From Piscirickettsiaceae bacterium CG07_land_8_20_14_0_80_44_28 (GTDB lineage: Bacteria; Pseudomonadota; Gammaproteobacteria; Thiomicrospirales; Thiomicrospiraceae): a stretch of 49,368 nt of DNA. This document shows positions 1-9,983 of this stretch, piece after piece (position 1 is the stretch's first letter; the number at the start of each line of letters is the position of its first letter). The position numbers were made by a program, and so were the translations under genes. The notes beneath the pieces are model-generated. The model did no database searches, had not been told where the DNA came from, and saw only the letters and a program-made list of their open reading frames with translations. The DNA is taken from contig PEWX01000101.1 in assembly GCA_002779995.1 (NCBI GenBank), positions 1 through 49,368 on the forward strand, written 5' to 3'.

Positions 1-239
1 AGGGTCGTGGGTTGGGCAAAGCGTTTTTCCAACGGCTGCATGAGAAAATCGCTAACCGGATACACCCACAATATTAATCCCATTAAGCTGGTGGGTATGA
101 GGATGCGTTTGGCCAGTTTTAGGTGGTTTCGCATTAGCAAAAGCGTACCCAGCAGCGTTGCGATAATAACTAAATTAATGGGGCTTAAAAACGCCCAGGC
201 CAGCTTTGACAACAAAAAGAAGAGGGTGTCGGTGGTCAA
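1..239 (-). CDS. ElyC/YdcF-like (DUF218) envelope protein, N-terminal part
   Basis: This is the first 79 codons of a minus-strand gene that runs off the left edge. The reading begins at a TTG at 239 with AGGAA seven bases upstream. It encodes two hydrophobic helices (about residues 6-32 and 41-60) with a short basic segment between them, then a motif like LEKRFAQP. A pair of membrane helices followed by P-LE-RF is what precedes the DUF218 domain in the ElyC/SanA/YdcF family, which acts at the inner membrane in envelope biogenesis. The catalytic-like domain lies outside the window, so the family call rests on the N-terminus alone. The plus-strand open frame over the same bases is a shadow of it. 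Confidence 0.6.
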   Translation of the reverse strand, partial: MTTDTLFFLLSKLAWAFLSPINLVIIATLLGTLLLMRNHLKLAKRILIPTSLMGLILWVYPVSDFLMQPLEKRFAQPTT

Positions 240-258
240 TGAGAGATTCCTATGGGGT

Positions 259-1530
259 TTAGGGTTGTGCCACGATGGTTTGATTGCGGCCTTTGGCTTT
301 GGCTTCGTATACGGCGCGGTCGGCACTTTGAAACAGTTGCATAGGCGTGTCACCGTGCGTGGGATAACCACTGAGGCCAATGCTGATGGTGACAGGCGAA
401 AGGTTGTGTTCTGCCCAGTCAATTTTTTTCAGGGTTTGATGCCATTTATTGGAGACGATCAAGCTGTTATCAAGCTCAGTTTCAGGCAGTAAGATGACAA
501 ATTCCTCACCGCCCCAACGGTAAAAATAATCGCTACTGCGTAAACGGTCTCTTAATGTTTTGGTAATGAGAATCAGGACTTCATCGCCTTTTTGGTGGCC
601 ATGAATGTCATTGACGTCTTTGAAGTTGTCAAAGTCAATCACCGCAAAGGTGAGTGGCGTCTTATTACGTTTGGACATAGCCATTAGATAAGCGGCATGT
701 TCTTCGCCCGCGCGTCGGTTTGGCAGTTGGGTTAAGGCATCATGCGAGGCCAAGCGTTGTAATTGTTCTTCGAGTTGTTTACGTTCGGTAATATCCTGCA
801 CCATACCGGCTAAATGGGTCGGCTTGCCTTGTGCATCGCGTTCGCAGACTTTGCCTTGATCATGCACCCAAACAATATAGCCATTGCGGTTGAGTAGGCG
901 GTATTCGGCTTCATAGTGGCTACGACGGCCTTGGATGTGATCTTGCAAAATCGTAATCACGGTTTCAACGTCATCCGGATGCACATTGTTGCGCCAAGAG
1001 TCGAGGGTTGGGGGCATTTCATCCGGGCAGTAGCCGAACATTTTTTTAAGTTGCGGGCTAAAGAAAACGTGCCCTGTTTCCAGTTCCCATTCCCAAATGC
1101 CGTCGGAGGCTTCATTGAGCGCAAACCAAATATTGTGATTGCGGGATTGCATGTCTTGTTCAAGTGCCATGCGATTGTTGATATTGCGAGCGACCGATAG
1201 AAAATAAAGATGATTGTGTAATGTGAAATGGGTGGTGATGATTTCAACGGCGATTTCACCATCAGTTTTGTGGCGGTGACGGCCGACAAACGTATAGCTG
1301 TTGTTGTTTAAAATGACTTGTCGCACTTCTTGCCATTGAGGCAGGCCTTGCACATCTTTTTGCAGGCTTAACACCGATTGGTTCAAAATTTCTCTTTTTT
1401 CAAACCCCAGTTCTTGAAAGCCGGCACGGTTACACCAAAGAATTCTTGAGGTATCCGGGTCAATCAGGTAAACGCCGTCAAGCATGTGGTCGAATAAGGT
1501 GGCCAGTTCTTTGGTGTGAAGCTTTAACAC
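259..1530 (-). CDS. PAS-PAS-GGDEF diguanylate cyclase
   Basis: Predicted cytoplasmic diguanylate cyclase, making c-di-GMP from two GTP. It is 423 residues long with no signal peptide or membrane helix. There are two PAS folds, at about residues 8-125 and 130-250; the second ends in a PAC-like stretch (GMVQDITERK). The cyclase domain (about 258-420) keeps the active-site loop GGEEF at 340-344, and an RxxD inhibitory-site motif (RSSD) lies five residues before it, so product inhibition is likely. PAS domains usually bind haem, flavin or small ligands, but no ligand can be read here. It lies 19 bp downstream of the ElyC-like gene start and is transcribed divergently from clpB. It is one of three GGDEF proteins in this window. 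Confidence 0.93.
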   Translation of the reverse strand: MLKLHTKELATLFDHMLDGVYLIDPDTSRILWCNRAGFQELGFEKREILNQSVLSLQKDVQGLPQWQEVRQVILNNNSYTFVGRHRHKTDGEIAVEIITTHFTLHNHLYFLSVARNINNRMALEQDMQSRNHNIWFALNEASDGIWEWELETGHVFFSPQLKKMFGYCPDEMPPTLDSWRNNVHPDDVETVITILQDHIQGRRSHYEAEYRLLNRNGYIVWVHDQGKVCERDAQGKPTHLAGMVQDITERKQLEEQLQRLASHDALTQLPNRRAGEEHAAYLMAMSKRNKTPLTFAVIDFDNFKDVNDIHGHQKGDEVLILITKTLRDRLRSSDYFYRWGGEEFVILLPETELDNSLIVSNKWHQTLKKIDWAEHNLSPVTISIGLSGYPTHGDTPMQLFQSADRAVYEAKAKGRNQTIVAQP

Positions 1531-1667
1531 AAATAAAATTCCTGTGGCGTTGGGTTGGCATTATTTGGCTTATGGTGCTTATGTCATGGTCTTATGATAA
1601 GTCGCCTGTATTTTACTAATTTTTAATTAAAATTAAAGTTTTATGTGATCTTTGCGAACTTGCGCTA

Positions 1668-1692
1668 TTGAAATATTATTTTTTGGCCTTAT
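1668..1692 (+). promoter_or_regulatory. Possible sigma-32-like promoter upstream of clpB
   Basis: TTGAAA at 1668-1673 is followed after 13 bases by CCTTAT at 1687-1692. This partly resembles the heat-shock consensus (CTTGAAA, then CCCCAT after 13-15 bases) and sits about 70 bp before clpB, a gene normally under sigma-32. The -10 half is a poor match, so this is only a candidate. Confidence 0.28.
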
Positions 1693-1760
1693 GAGTTTGT
1701 TAATCAAATAATGCTGTTAAGTGAGAGGCTTAAGGCAATCAGTTTAAGAGGGTTTTAAAG

Positions 1761-4325
1761 ATGATGGATAAATTTACCGCACAATTTCAGTCGGCTTTAA
1801 GTGAAGCGCAGTCGATTGCGCTAGGCTTAGAAAACCAGTTTATTGAACCGGTTCATATTTTGTCGGCGTTAATGAGCGGGCAATCTTCGTTATTGCAATT
1901 GGCGGGTGTTAATATTCCGATTTTGAAGCAGTCGGTGGCCGATAAATTACAGACCTTTCCCAAGGTGTCAGGGCATGGTGGGGATGTGCAGTTGTCGCAG
2001 AATGCCGGTCGCGTATTGAATTTAATGAACCAATTGGCGCAAAAAAATGGCGATGCCTATATCGCCAGTGAGTTGTTTTATTTAGCAGCGTTGCAATCCA
2101 ATGATTCGGTAAAAGCGTTATTAAAAGCGGCCGGGGCAACCGAGCAAGCCATTGAAGCAGCCATTGAAAAAGTAAGAGGGGGCGAATCCGTGCAAGACCA
2201 GAATGCAGAAGAAAACAGACAGGCGCTAGATAAATATACCCTGGATTTAACCGAACGTGCGCGTAATGGTAAATTGGATCCGGTAATTGGACGGGATGAT
2301 GAAATTCGTCGCGCGGTGCAGGTGTTGCAACGTCGTACCAAAAATAACCCAGTGTTAATTGGTGAACCCGGTGTGGGAAAAACCGCTATTGTGGAAGGCT
2401 TGGCGCAGCGCATTGTGAATGGTGAAGTGCCAGAAGGACTTAAAAATAAACGTTTGTTGTCTTTGGATTTAGCGGGATTATTGGCAGGTGCCAAATATCG
2501 CGGTGAATTTGAAGAGCGTTTAAAAGCCTTGCTGAAAGACTTGGAAAAACAAGCGGGTTCGGTCATTTTATTTATTGATGAAATTCACACCATGGTTGGC
2601 GCGGGTAAAACCGAAGGTTCGATGGATGCTGGCAATATGTTGAAGCCGGCTTTGGCACGCGGTGAACTGCATTGTATTGGTGCCACCACCTTGGATGAGT
2701 ACCGTGAAAATATCGAAAAAGATGCGGCTTTGGAACGACGTTTCCAAAAGGTATTGGTGGATGAGCCAACCGAAGAAGATACCATCGCGATTTTGCGGGG
2801 CTTGAAAGAACGTTATGAAGTGCATCATGGGGTGGCCATAACTGACCCCGCGATTATTGCGGCGGCGCATTTGTCACAACGCTATATTGCAGATCGCAAA
2901 TTACCCGATAAAGCCATTGATTTAATTGATGAAGCGGCTTCGCGTATTCGTATGGAAATCGATTCAAAACCTGAAGAGATGGATAAATTAGACCGTCGCT
3001 TGATTCAGCTCAAAATTGAGCGTGAAGCTTTGAAAAAAGAAAAAGATGACGCCTCTAAAAAGCGCTTGGGTGTCTTGCAGGAATCCATTGATGAAATGGA
3101 AAAAACCTATGCCGATTTAGAGGAAGTCTGGAAAAAAGACAAAGCGGCATTACAAGGCGCGAAACAGTTTAAAGAAGCATTGGACAAAGCACGGATTGAA
3201 ATGGAAGCGGCACATCGTGCAGGGGATTTGGGCAAAATGTCTGAATTGCAATATGGCGTGATTCCCGAATTGGAAGCCAAAATCCGCGCGGCTGAAGAAG
3301 CAGAAGGCGAAGAAGATGGCCAAATGCACCTATTGCGTAATAAGGTCACCGAAGAAGAAATTGCCGAAGTGGTGGCACGTTGGACAGGTATCCCCATTTC
3401 CAGAATGCTGGAAGGCGAGCGTGACAAATTATTGCGAATGGAAGAAGCCATTGGCAAAAAAGTGATTGGGCAATCCGAAGCGGTAGTGGCGGTGTCAGAT
3501 GCGATTCGTCGTTCCCGTGCGGGCTTGTCGGATCCCAATCGTCCCAATGGCTCTTTCTTGTTTTTAGGGCCAACCGGGGTTGGGAAAACCGAATTAACCA
3601 AAGCCTTAGCGGATTTCTTGTTTGATACGCAGGATGCCATTGTGCGTTTGGATATGTCGGAGTTTATGGAAAAACATTCGGTAGCGCGTTTAATCGGTGC
3701 ACCTCCAGGCTATGTGGGTTACGAGCAGGGCGGTTATTTAACCGAGGCGGTACGCCGCAAACCTTATTCGGTGATTTTATTGGATGAGGTCGAAAAAGCG
3801 CATCCGGATGTGTTCAATATCTTATTGCAAGTATTGGATGATGGGCGTTTAACCGATGGTCAAGGCCGCACCGTGGACTTTAAAAATACCGTGATCGTGA
3901 TGACCTCAAACCTAGGCTCGCACATTATTCAGGAAAAAGCGGGGGTTGCCAGCTACGATGAAATGAAGCAGGATGTGATGACGGTGGTCGGCGGTCACTT
4001 TAGGCCGGAGTTCATTAACCGGATCGATGATATTGTGGTGTTCCATCCACTAGATAAAGCGCAAATTCGTTCGATTGCCAATATTCAGTTAAATCATTTG
4101 CGTAATCGTTTGGCCGATAATGAAATGGCGCTGGAAGTCTCGGATGCCGTGCTGGATAAAATTGCCGAAGTTGGCTTTGATCCCGTTTATGGCGCGCGTC
4201 CTTTAAAACGTGCCGTTCAGCAACTGGTAGAAAACCCCTTGGCGCAACGATTATTAAAAGGCGAATTTGCCAGTGGTGAGACCATTCACATTGGCTTAAC
4301 CGACAGCGAAATTGATTTCCATTAA
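1761..4325 (+). CDS. clpB: ATP-dependent disaggregase ClpB
   Basis: Hsp100 chaperone that pulls polypeptides out of aggregates together with DnaK. The 854 residues match the usual full length of about 857. In order: the N-terminal Clp repeat domain (1-145), first AAA+ domain with Walker A GEPGVGKT at 201-208 and Walker B ILFIDE, the long coiled-coil middle domain (about 400-525) that separates ClpB from ClpA and ClpC, then the second AAA+ domain with Walker A GPTGVGKT at 603-610 and the [10 protein letters not shown] motif. Two ATGs occur in tandem (1761 and 1764); an AGAGGG upstream serves either. It is monocistronic, ending in a perfect REP palindrome shared with the convergent GGDEF gene. 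Confidence 0.98.
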   Translation: MMDKFTAQFQSALSEAQSIALGLENQFIEPVHILSALMSGQSSLLQLAGVNIPILKQSVADKLQTFPKVSGHGGDVQLSQNAGRVLNLMNQLAQKNGDAYIASELFYLAALQSNDSVKALLKAAGATEQAIEAAIEKVRGGESVQDQNAEENRQALDKYTLDLTERARNGKLDPVIGRDDEIRRAVQVLQRRTKNNPVLIGEPGVGKTAIVEGLAQRIVNGEVPEGLKNKRLLSLDLAGLLAGAKYRGEFEERLKALLKDLEKQAGSVILFIDEIHTMVGAGKTEGSMDAGNMLKPALARGELHCIGATTLDEYRENIEKDAALERRFQKVLVDEPTEEDTIAILRGLKERYEVHHGVAITDPAIIAAAHLSQRYIADRKLPDKAIDLIDEAASRIRMEIDSKPEEMDKLDRRLIQLKIEREALKKEKDDASKKRLGVLQESIDEMEKTYADLEEVWKKDKAALQGAKQFKEALDKARIEMEAAHRAGDLGKMSELQYGVIPELEAKIRAAEEAEGEEDGQMHLLRNKVTEEEIAEVVARWTGIPISRMLEGERDKLLRMEEAIGKKVIGQSEAVVAVSDAIRRSRAGLSDPNRPNGSFLFLGPTGVGKTELTKALADFLFDTQDAIVRLDMSEFMEKHSVARLIGAPPGYVGYEQGGYLTEAVRRKPYSVILLDEVEKAHPDVFNILLQVLDDGRLTDGQGRTVDFKNTVIVMTSNLGSHIIQEKAGVASYDEMKQDVMTVVGGHFRPEFINRIDDIVVFHPLDKAQIRSIANIQLNHLRNRLADNEMALEVSDAVLDKIAEVGFDPVYGARPLKRAVQQLVENPLAQRLLKGEFASGETIHIGLTDSEIDFH

Positions 4326-4329
4326 TCAA

Positions 4330-4368
4330 GTGGGGACAGACCCCAACATTGTTGGGGTCTGTCCCCAC
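4330..4368. repeat. REP palindrome between clpB and a convergent gene
   Basis: A perfect 39-bp inverted repeat: two 19-base arms (GTGGGGACAGACCCCAACA and its complement) around a single central T. The core is the same as the 45-bp palindrome at 45183-45227. It lies 4 bp after clpB and 7 bp before the end of the convergent GGDEF gene, so a transcript from either side would fold into a very stable hairpin. It probably works as a two-way terminator or mRNA 3'-end protector. Confidence 0.93.
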
Positions 4369-4375
4369 GAGTGCT

Positions 4376-5419
4376 TTAAAGTAAATTGTTGGCATGGATA
4401 ATACGGTTGCGACCTTGCTTTTTGGCTTCATAGAGCGCTTTGTCAGCGGCTTCCAATAAGCTGTCTTCTGTGGCGTGAGTTTTAAGGGTTGCAACGCCAA
4501 AACTGGCGGTTTGGGTGCCAACAATATTGAAGGGTTGAATTTCAATCAGTTGGCGCAATTTTTCGGCCAGTGTGAGTGCATGGTCTTGATTGAGTTCAGG
4601 GCAGAGTATTAAAAACTCTTCTCCGCCCCAGCGTCCTACCAAATCGGTTTCACGAATGTTGTTAGAGAGTCTTTGGGCTAATTCAATTAAGACTTCATCC
4701 CCCACTTGGTGTCCGTGGGTATCGTTGACCTGTTTGAAGTGATCCAAATCTAATAACATAATCGTCAAGGGGGTGTGGTAACGCTGGCAATGCTTGAATT
4801 GCAGTGAAAAATATTGGTCGAGCTTGAGGCGGTTGGGTAGTTGGGTTAAGGTGTCTGTGGTAGACAGTTTTTGCAAATCGAGGTTTTTCTTAATGAGTTC
4901 GGTGGTTTTTTGACTGAGCTTTTCTTCCAGATTGGTGACTTGTTGTTCTAGGTGTCTTAGCTGGTTTTGTAATTGAGATAAGGTATAAAATTGATAAAGC
5001 GCATTTTGAAGTCGGTGGCTAAAGGATAGCGGATTTTGATAACTGACAATTTGTAGTGGATGCATTTGTGCTAACTCGGATTGCCCAAGGGTAGAAATAT
5101 CGGGTTGATTGGTGAGTAACAGCATTTGGCAAGCCGGATGGTCAGTGAGAATAGGGTCTATTAAGGCAGTTGGACTCAAATCTGATAGTCTGTCAGATAT
5201 CATTACCACCGCTAAGGGCGCCTGATCTTCAGTATATTCAGCAATCCGTTCCAGTGCTGCTTCAGCTGAACCAAAGTGCAGATAGTTGAGGTTGGGGAGC
5301 CTTTTTAACCAGTCTTGTGATTTTGTGAGCAGAGGGTGTTGACCTATGCCCAGTAAAATGGGATTAGCGTGCATGGACGAATTCCAGTGATTTTTTGTGA
5401 TCTCGTTCAAAGGTTTCAT
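4376..5419 (-). CDS. GGDEF diguanylate cyclase with receiver-like N-terminus
   Basis: Predicted diguanylate cyclase of 347 residues, soluble. Residues 18-140 have the alternating helix/strand look of a degenerate response-regulator receiver domain, but no convincing phospho-accepting Asp pocket is visible. A coiled coil follows (about 145-185), then the GGDEF domain with GGEEF at 265-269 and an RxxD inhibitory site (RETD) five residues earlier. The architecture resembles response-regulator cyclases in which dimerisation through the coiled coil switches activity. It is convergent with clpB and divergent from the small unknown gene at 5521. The first ATG (5419) is used here; the internal ATG at residue 16 is an alternative start. 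Confidence 0.85.
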   Translation of the reverse strand: MKPLNEITKNHWNSSMHANPILLGIGQHPLLTKSQDWLKRLPNLNYLHFGSAEAALERIAEYTEDQAPLAVVMISDRLSDLSPTALIDPILTDHPACQMLLLTNQPDISTLGQSELAQMHPLQIVSYQNPLSFSHRLQNALYQFYTLSQLQNQLRHLEQQVTNLEEKLSQKTTELIKKNLDLQKLSTTDTLTQLPNRLKLDQYFSLQFKHCQRYHTPLTIMLLDLDHFKQVNDTHGHQVGDEVLIELAQRLSNNIRETDLVGRWGGEEFLILCPELNQDHALTLAEKLRQLIEIQPFNIVGTQTASFGVATLKTHATEDSLLEAADKALYEAKKQGRNRIIHANNLL

Positions 5420-5520
5420 CTTATCGGTTTAAGGTGAAATTGCAATTTATATTGGGTGGGTGCGTTTTAGTATAATGATGCACTGATGACTTGAAAGTGC
5501 CAAGTGTTAAAGGAAAATAG

Positions 5521-5925
5521 ATGAAAAATTCAATTGTGGTGAAAATTCCATTTAGTTATAAGGGGCAGTTTTTTGAGCCGAAACGCCGCATTGATTTAGA
5601 TGAATGGGTCACCCAAGAAACACCCGTGCCGATGGAGTGGGTCAAACAGGTTGCCGCTGAAAATGGCATTGGCAGCTATTCTTATGAGTTGGAGGTGATG
5701 GAGTCTTCTGAGTTGTTGTTTGAATCACCAACTGGCTTGGCAATTCCTTTTTTTGATGAAGTGACAGGTCATTTTGATTTTGAGGGGTTTAAACAGCATT
5801 GGCAGCAAAATCAATCGCTATCGATGTTGGCCGATATTCATCAATCTGTCTTTGGTGCGCCGCTTGATACCGACTCTAAAGTCTACCAAGCCATGTTGCA
5901 AGCTTATCAAGCGGGGCAAGACTAA
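5521..5925 (+). CDS. Conserved-looking small protein, function unknown
   Basis: A 134-residue acidic, soluble protein that I do not recognise. The start is supported by AAGGAAAATAG just before the ATG. No signal peptide, membrane helix or Cys pair is present. It begins with a beta-strand-like segment (SIVVKIPFSYKGQ), has a DEW motif near residue 27, and its C-terminal half is helical. Codon use looks like that of its neighbours, so it is probably a resident gene. It is monocistronic and convergent with carbonic anhydrase, with 16 bp between the two stops. Confidence 0.7.
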   Translation: MKNSIVVKIPFSYKGQFFEPKRRIDLDEWVTQETPVPMEWVKQVAAENGIGSYSYELEVMESSELLFESPTGLAIPFFDEVTGHFDFEGFKQHWQQNQSLSMLADIHQSVFGAPLDTDSKVYQAMLQAYQAGQD

Positions 5926-5941
5926 GACGGTTAATGGCGTT

Positions 5942-6607
5942 TTAGCTAGCGCTAGGGGATACTTCGCGAAGAACCGCTTTTTCGGCGGCATCATTGTCGG
6001 CAATACTGAAATTGAGGTTTTTGAGGCGGCCATCTTTGATGTTGTAAATAAAACCATGAATGGCTAAGGGTTGTGCTTTTTTCCAGGCATTCCTGACAGC
6101 GGGAATATGGCAAATATTGCGCACCTGTTCGACCACATTGATTTCACATAGCCGATTGACTTTGTCTTCGTAGGGCAGGGCATCTAATTCTTTTTGCATT
6201 CGCTGATAATATTTACGAATGGGGCGTACCCAGTGGTCGATTAGGCTGGGGTTGTCGTCTTGTATGGAAGCTATAACGCCGCCACAGCCGTAATGACCGT
6301 TGATGATAATGTGTTTGACTTTAAGCACTTCAACGGCATATTGAATAACCGACAACACATTCATATCGCTGGAGTTGACGAGGTTGCCAATATTGCGGTG
6401 AACAAAAATGGTGCCGGGGTCCATTTTGACCAGTTCGTTAGCGGGAACACGGCTGTCAGAACAGCCTATCCATAGGTATTCGGGGGTTTGTTGGTGTGAA
6501 AGATTTTCAAAGAAATGCGGATCGGCCGCATTCACTTCTTTTACCCAGGCCTGGTTGTTTTTTAGCAGTTGTTCGATAGCACTGTTGCATTGACAATCTT
6601 GACACAT
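5942..6607 (-). CDS. can: Beta-class carbonic anhydrase
   Basis: Interconverts CO2 and bicarbonate in the cytoplasm. The 221 residues carry the full beta-class signature: zinc ligands Cys49, Asp51, His105 and Cys108, with Asp51-Arg53 forming the dyad seen in the E. coli Can type. An AAGGAAC precedes the ATG at a good distance. The N-terminus has an unusual Cys cluster (MCQDCQC). It lies 63 bp downstream of cbbO on the same strand, so it is probably the last gene of the CO2-fixation block. Its likely job is to supply CO2 near form II RuBisCO, or to balance cytoplasmic bicarbonate. One copy of the CCAGGCCTGG repeat lies inside it (6545-6554). Confidence 0.95.
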   Translation of the reverse strand: MCQDCQCNSAIEQLLKNNQAWVKEVNAADPHFFENLSHQQTPEYLWIGCSDSRVPANELVKMDPGTIFVHRNIGNLVNSSDMNVLSVIQYAVEVLKVKHIIINGHYGCGGVIASIQDDNPSLIDHWVRPIRKYYQRMQKELDALPYEDKVNRLCEINVVEQVRNICHIPAVRNAWKKAQPLAIHGFIYNIKDGRLKNLNFSIADNDAAEKAVLREVSPSAS

Positions 6608-6670
6608 TGGGTGTTCCTTTCTTTTTGATAAGTCTTATTTTGGGCTTGTCAAAATGTGCATTATACAGGC

Positions 6671-8935
6671 TTATTGAGTTAGCTTCATAAACACTTGCGG
6701 TAATTGTTCGGGCAATTTATCAACATGATCGATTACGGTATAGTGATTATCAAAAATGGTTTCTACGTATTCATCTGCATTGGGATCTAAGGTAATGCAA
6801 TAAGAGTAGATACCTTGGCTTTTGAGTTCTTCAACCGCTTTACGGGTGTCCTGAATCAACACTTGCGGATCTTTGGTGTCAATGTCGGCCGGTTCACCAT
6901 CGGTTAGTATCAGCATCAGTTTCTTTTCAGCCTGTTGGGATTTTAAATAATGGGCAGCATGACGCATGGCTGCACCCATTCGGGTTGAATAGGAAGCGTT
7001 CATCGCTGAGATGCGCGCTTTAACTTCGTCGCAATACTGCTCGCAATAGCCTTTGATATGTTGGTAGCGCACTTCATGGCGGGTATCTGAACTGAATCCG
7101 GCAATGGCAAATTTGTCGCCCAGCTTGTCAACTGTCCAGGCGGTAATCGCCAAGGCTTCTTGGCTGAGTTCGAGTAGGGTTTGACCGGTATCGGGGTTGC
7201 GTTCATTTAATGATTGAGAGCTATCCACCAGCAGCATCACCGCAATATTGCGGCTGTCAGTGGTGTGGCTGGTGTTAATGCGAGGGTCAGGCACTTGACC
7301 GGATTTAAAATCAATAATTGAGCGGATGGCAATGTCCAAATCGAGCTCATCCCCTTCTTCTTGAAAGCGGATGCGTTTTTTGTTTTGCGGTTTGAGCGCT
7401 TCAATCATTTTTTTCAGACGCTTGGCAAGCCCGTTATGTTTTTCCATAAGACGATCAATCTTAGCGGCATCGGCAGACGGGTGAAGACGTTCATAAACGG
7501 TCGCCCAGTCAGGTCGGTAGCTTTGGGAGATATAGTCCCATTCGTCATAGTGGCGAGGCGGCAAGCTATTGGCATCATCCACTTGTTTTTCATCAGACTG
7601 ATATTCGTTTTGATTAAAGTCTTCGGCTTCGTCATTTTCTTCATGAAAGAACCAGATAAAACGGTTGTCGTCACGATAAGAAATTTCGGTATTCTCAAAG
7701 AAAATGTCCGGTAGACTATCGGAGGATTGTTTACGTGATTTGACATAGAATTTAATGCCGAGTTCTGACATATCCTGGGTGGTTGAGTCTTCGCCTTTTT
7801 CAGCCATAATTTGATGGAATTGTTCCCGGAAGCTTTCTAATAGAGAATTTTGTGGATCAAAGTTTTCATCCAGTAAGGCGCGTGACAAACGCGTGGCACG
7901 ATACCGTAAGCAGGATTGTTTACGGTCATCACATGCCCCTTTTTCAGGAACCGGATGTAAAGCGAGAAAAAGCGGTTTTAACCCCGGGAAACGTTGTATG
8001 GCCAAATAGTCAACACGGCAATCTTCAAAGGTGGAAATAAACAATTGCATGTGGGGTGAGAAGTTATCCGCCATCAGTTTAGTTGACCAAGTTTTGTGCG
8101 CCATCATGTGCGCCAACATGGCGCGATAACGATCCAATCCAGAGATGCCATTCTCATCTTCATAAACATCGGGTACGGCAATGATATCTTCATCTAAGTA
8201 GGGGACGGGTTTACGCAATTGGTCAAATGCAGTTGAAAACACCGAATAAGGTCGGTCACAATCCCATAAGCAATCTTTAAGCATATCAAGATGACGTTCG
8301 GCCGCCTTAAAGGTGGTTCCTTGGCGCTCGCGTTGGATAATACTTTTGGCATCGTGTGATGATAAGTTGAAATATTCAATTTGTTGATCTGGGGCATCGT
8401 TGTAGTTGCGTGCACCGTAATCAATAAAATTGCGGATACCCGATAAGGTCAGTTTGGAAATCAATTGCGGCATGGCATTGAGTAGCGGAACCATGCCGGG
8501 ACTTTCATATAAAGAATGGTGGCCGTGAATGACCGTTTGGGTTTTATCGACAAATTCATCAATAATATCAAGATAATGTTGTAAGTCTTCCACCGTATCG
8601 ATGCGACGACAGACACTGCCAAGCGATTGCAGGAATGGAATGAGCGCTTTTTTATTGGGGCTTCTGGCCAGTTGATAGCCGTAATCCGCCACCATTTTCA
8701 TGGTGCCTTGGCCAAGGTGTTGAGCGATTTCAGGCATCACTTCCAGGTAAACGAGAACGGGTTCGACCCCCATGCCGATTTTGCATAGAAAGTTAGCGCC
8801 GTCTATATAGGCTTCGACACCTTGTGGCGATAGGGTTTGGGCTGCCTCTTCAATGCAAGCAGGAAAAACGTCTTTGGCTTTCGGGAAGTTGCAGGTGAAC
8901 TTCTCTTTATAGCGGGCAATAATCTCGGCGCTCAT
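6671..8935 (-). CDS. cbbO: RuBisCO activase component CbbO (VWA protein)
   Basis: Partner of the AAA+ protein CbbQ in the CbbQO-type RuBisCO activase, which removes inhibitory sugar phosphates from the active site. The 754 residues fit CbbO (about 750-780). The C-terminal quarter is a von Willebrand A domain with a MIDAS motif DSSQS near residue 570 and a DGEPADID segment further on. The long N-terminal part matches the CbbO/NorD type in general character. An acidic middle region (about 425-470) separates the halves. The same-strand order cbbM, cbbQ, cbbO settles the identity against NorD, which would sit with nitric oxide reductase genes. Confidence 0.93.
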   Translation of the reverse strand: MSAEIIARYKEKFTCNFPKAKDVFPACIEEAAQTLSPQGVEAYIDGANFLCKIGMGVEPVLVYLEVMPEIAQHLGQGTMKMVADYGYQLARSPNKKALIPFLQSLGSVCRRIDTVEDLQHYLDIIDEFVDKTQTVIHGHHSLYESPGMVPLLNAMPQLISKLTLSGIRNFIDYGARNYNDAPDQQIEYFNLSSHDAKSIIQRERQGTTFKAAERHLDMLKDCLWDCDRPYSVFSTAFDQLRKPVPYLDEDIIAVPDVYEDENGISGLDRYRAMLAHMMAHKTWSTKLMADNFSPHMQLFISTFEDCRVDYLAIQRFPGLKPLFLALHPVPEKGACDDRKQSCLRYRATRLSRALLDENFDPQNSLLESFREQFHQIMAEKGEDSTTQDMSELGIKFYVKSRKQSSDSLPDIFFENTEISYRDDNRFIWFFHEENDEAEDFNQNEYQSDEKQVDDANSLPPRHYDEWDYISQSYRPDWATVYERLHPSADAAKIDRLMEKHNGLAKRLKKMIEALKPQNKKRIRFQEEGDELDLDIAIRSIIDFKSGQVPDPRINTSHTTDSRNIAVMLLVDSSQSLNERNPDTGQTLLELSQEALAITAWTVDKLGDKFAIAGFSSDTRHEVRYQHIKGYCEQYCDEVKARISAMNASYSTRMGAAMRHAAHYLKSQQAEKKLMLILTDGEPADIDTKDPQVLIQDTRKAVEELKSQGIYSYCITLDPNADEYVETIFDNHYTVIDHVDKLPEQLPQVFMKLTQ

Positions 8936-8988
8936 AATCGGACTCTTTTAATGAATTTGGGTTCCAAAGGGAAAGGCTATGATATATC

Positions 8989-9022
8989 GGTTAAAAACCA
9001 CCAGGCCTGGTGGTTTTTAACC
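8989..9022 (-). terminator. Perfect 34-bp palindrome between cbbQ and cbbO
   Basis: GGTTAAAAACCACCAGG and its exact complement, with no spacer, centred on CCAGGCCTGG at 9001-9010. It lies 11 bp beyond the cbbQ stop and 53 bp before the cbbO start. In RNA it forms a long stem with an internal U5 run but no long terminal U-tract. It more likely attenuates or stabilises the message than stops it fully. Confidence 0.7.
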
Positions 9023-9033
9023 AACAATCACCT

Positions 9034-9834
9034 TTATCCAAAAATCATCTCAATGGCATTGTCTAAGGTTTGACGAATGTCCGCATCATCGGTAATAGGG
9101 CGTACCAGTGCCATTTTACAGGCTTCAATCGGTGCAATCCCTTGATTGATTAGGGTCGCCGCATAAACCATTAAGCGCGTGGAAATCCCCTCGTCTAAAC
9201 CGTGGCCTTTTAGGTTACGTGCCGCTTCGCCAATTCTAACCAGCTTATTCGCAGTATCCGCATCCACTTTCCCTTCTTGTTGCAGGATGTGAGATTCTTT
9301 CTCAGCCGTGGCGTAATCAAAGTCCAGTGCACAGAAACGCTGTTTAGTCGATTGCTTTAAATCTTTCATCAGTGACTGATAGCCGGGGTTATAGGATATG
9401 ACCAATTGGAAATCCGCGTGTGCTTTAATCAGCTCGCCTTTTTTATCCAATGATAATTCACGACGATGGTCGGTCAACGCATGGATGACCACCATGGTGT
9501 CTTGACGGGCTTCAACGATTTCATCTAAATAACAGATGGCACCATAACGCGCAGCCAAGGTCAATGGGCCATCGACCCAACGGGTGCCGTTGGCATCGAG
9601 TAAAAAACGACCCACCAAATCCGAAGCGGTAATGTCTTCATTACAGGAAACGGTGATAATCGGTTTACCCAGTTTCCAGGCCATGTGTTCGACAAAACGG
9701 GATTTACCACAACCGGTCGGGCCTTTAACCATTACCGGCAGGCGAGCGTTATAGGCGGCTTCATAGAGCTCAATTTCATTCGCTTGAGCATCATAAAAGG
9801 GTTCGTTTTCTATTTTGTATTGCGTGATATCCAT
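9034..9834 (-). CDS. cbbQ: RuBisCO activase ATPase CbbQ (MoxR-type AAA+)
   Basis: Hexameric AAA+ motor that, with CbbO as adaptor, remodels inhibited RuBisCO. The 266 residues match CbbQ/NirQ/NorQ length. Walker A is GPTGCGKS at 38-45 and Walker B is AICYLDE near 95-102, followed by sensor motifs and the CbbQ_C region (about 165-265). Context, directly after cbbM and before cbbO, makes CbbQ rather than NorQ the right name. A rho-independent terminator separates it from cbbM, so it is probably expressed by read-through at a lower level than the RuBisCO subunit. Confidence 0.95.
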   Translation of the reverse strand: MDITQYKIENEPFYDAQANEIELYEAAYNARLPVMVKGPTGCGKSRFVEHMAWKLGKPIITVSCNEDITASDLVGRFLLDANGTRWVDGPLTLAARYGAICYLDEIVEARQDTMVVIHALTDHRRELSLDKKGELIKAHADFQLVISYNPGYQSLMKDLKQSTKQRFCALDFDYATAEKESHILQQEGKVDADTANKLVRIGEAARNLKGHGLDEGISTRLMVYAATLINQGIAPIEACKMALVRPITDDADIRQTLDNAIEMIFG

Positions 9835-9983
9835 CTTAAGTTCCCCGTCGCTTTGATGAAAAAGTGCGCTTTTGTCAGTGTTGGCAAAAGCATTAAGTTG
9901 TTTAGAACAGGGCTTTAAATTGGCTTTAAATCCTTGTTCTAAATAACCTAGTATTGAAGTTGGTTTTTAGGTAAGAGGCTAAA

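Noticed and set aside
7-492. A 161-codon plus-strand open frame at the left edge
   Set aside because: It overlaps, on the opposite strand, both the ElyC-like N-terminus and the GGDEF gene, each of which has clear family motifs; its own product has none.
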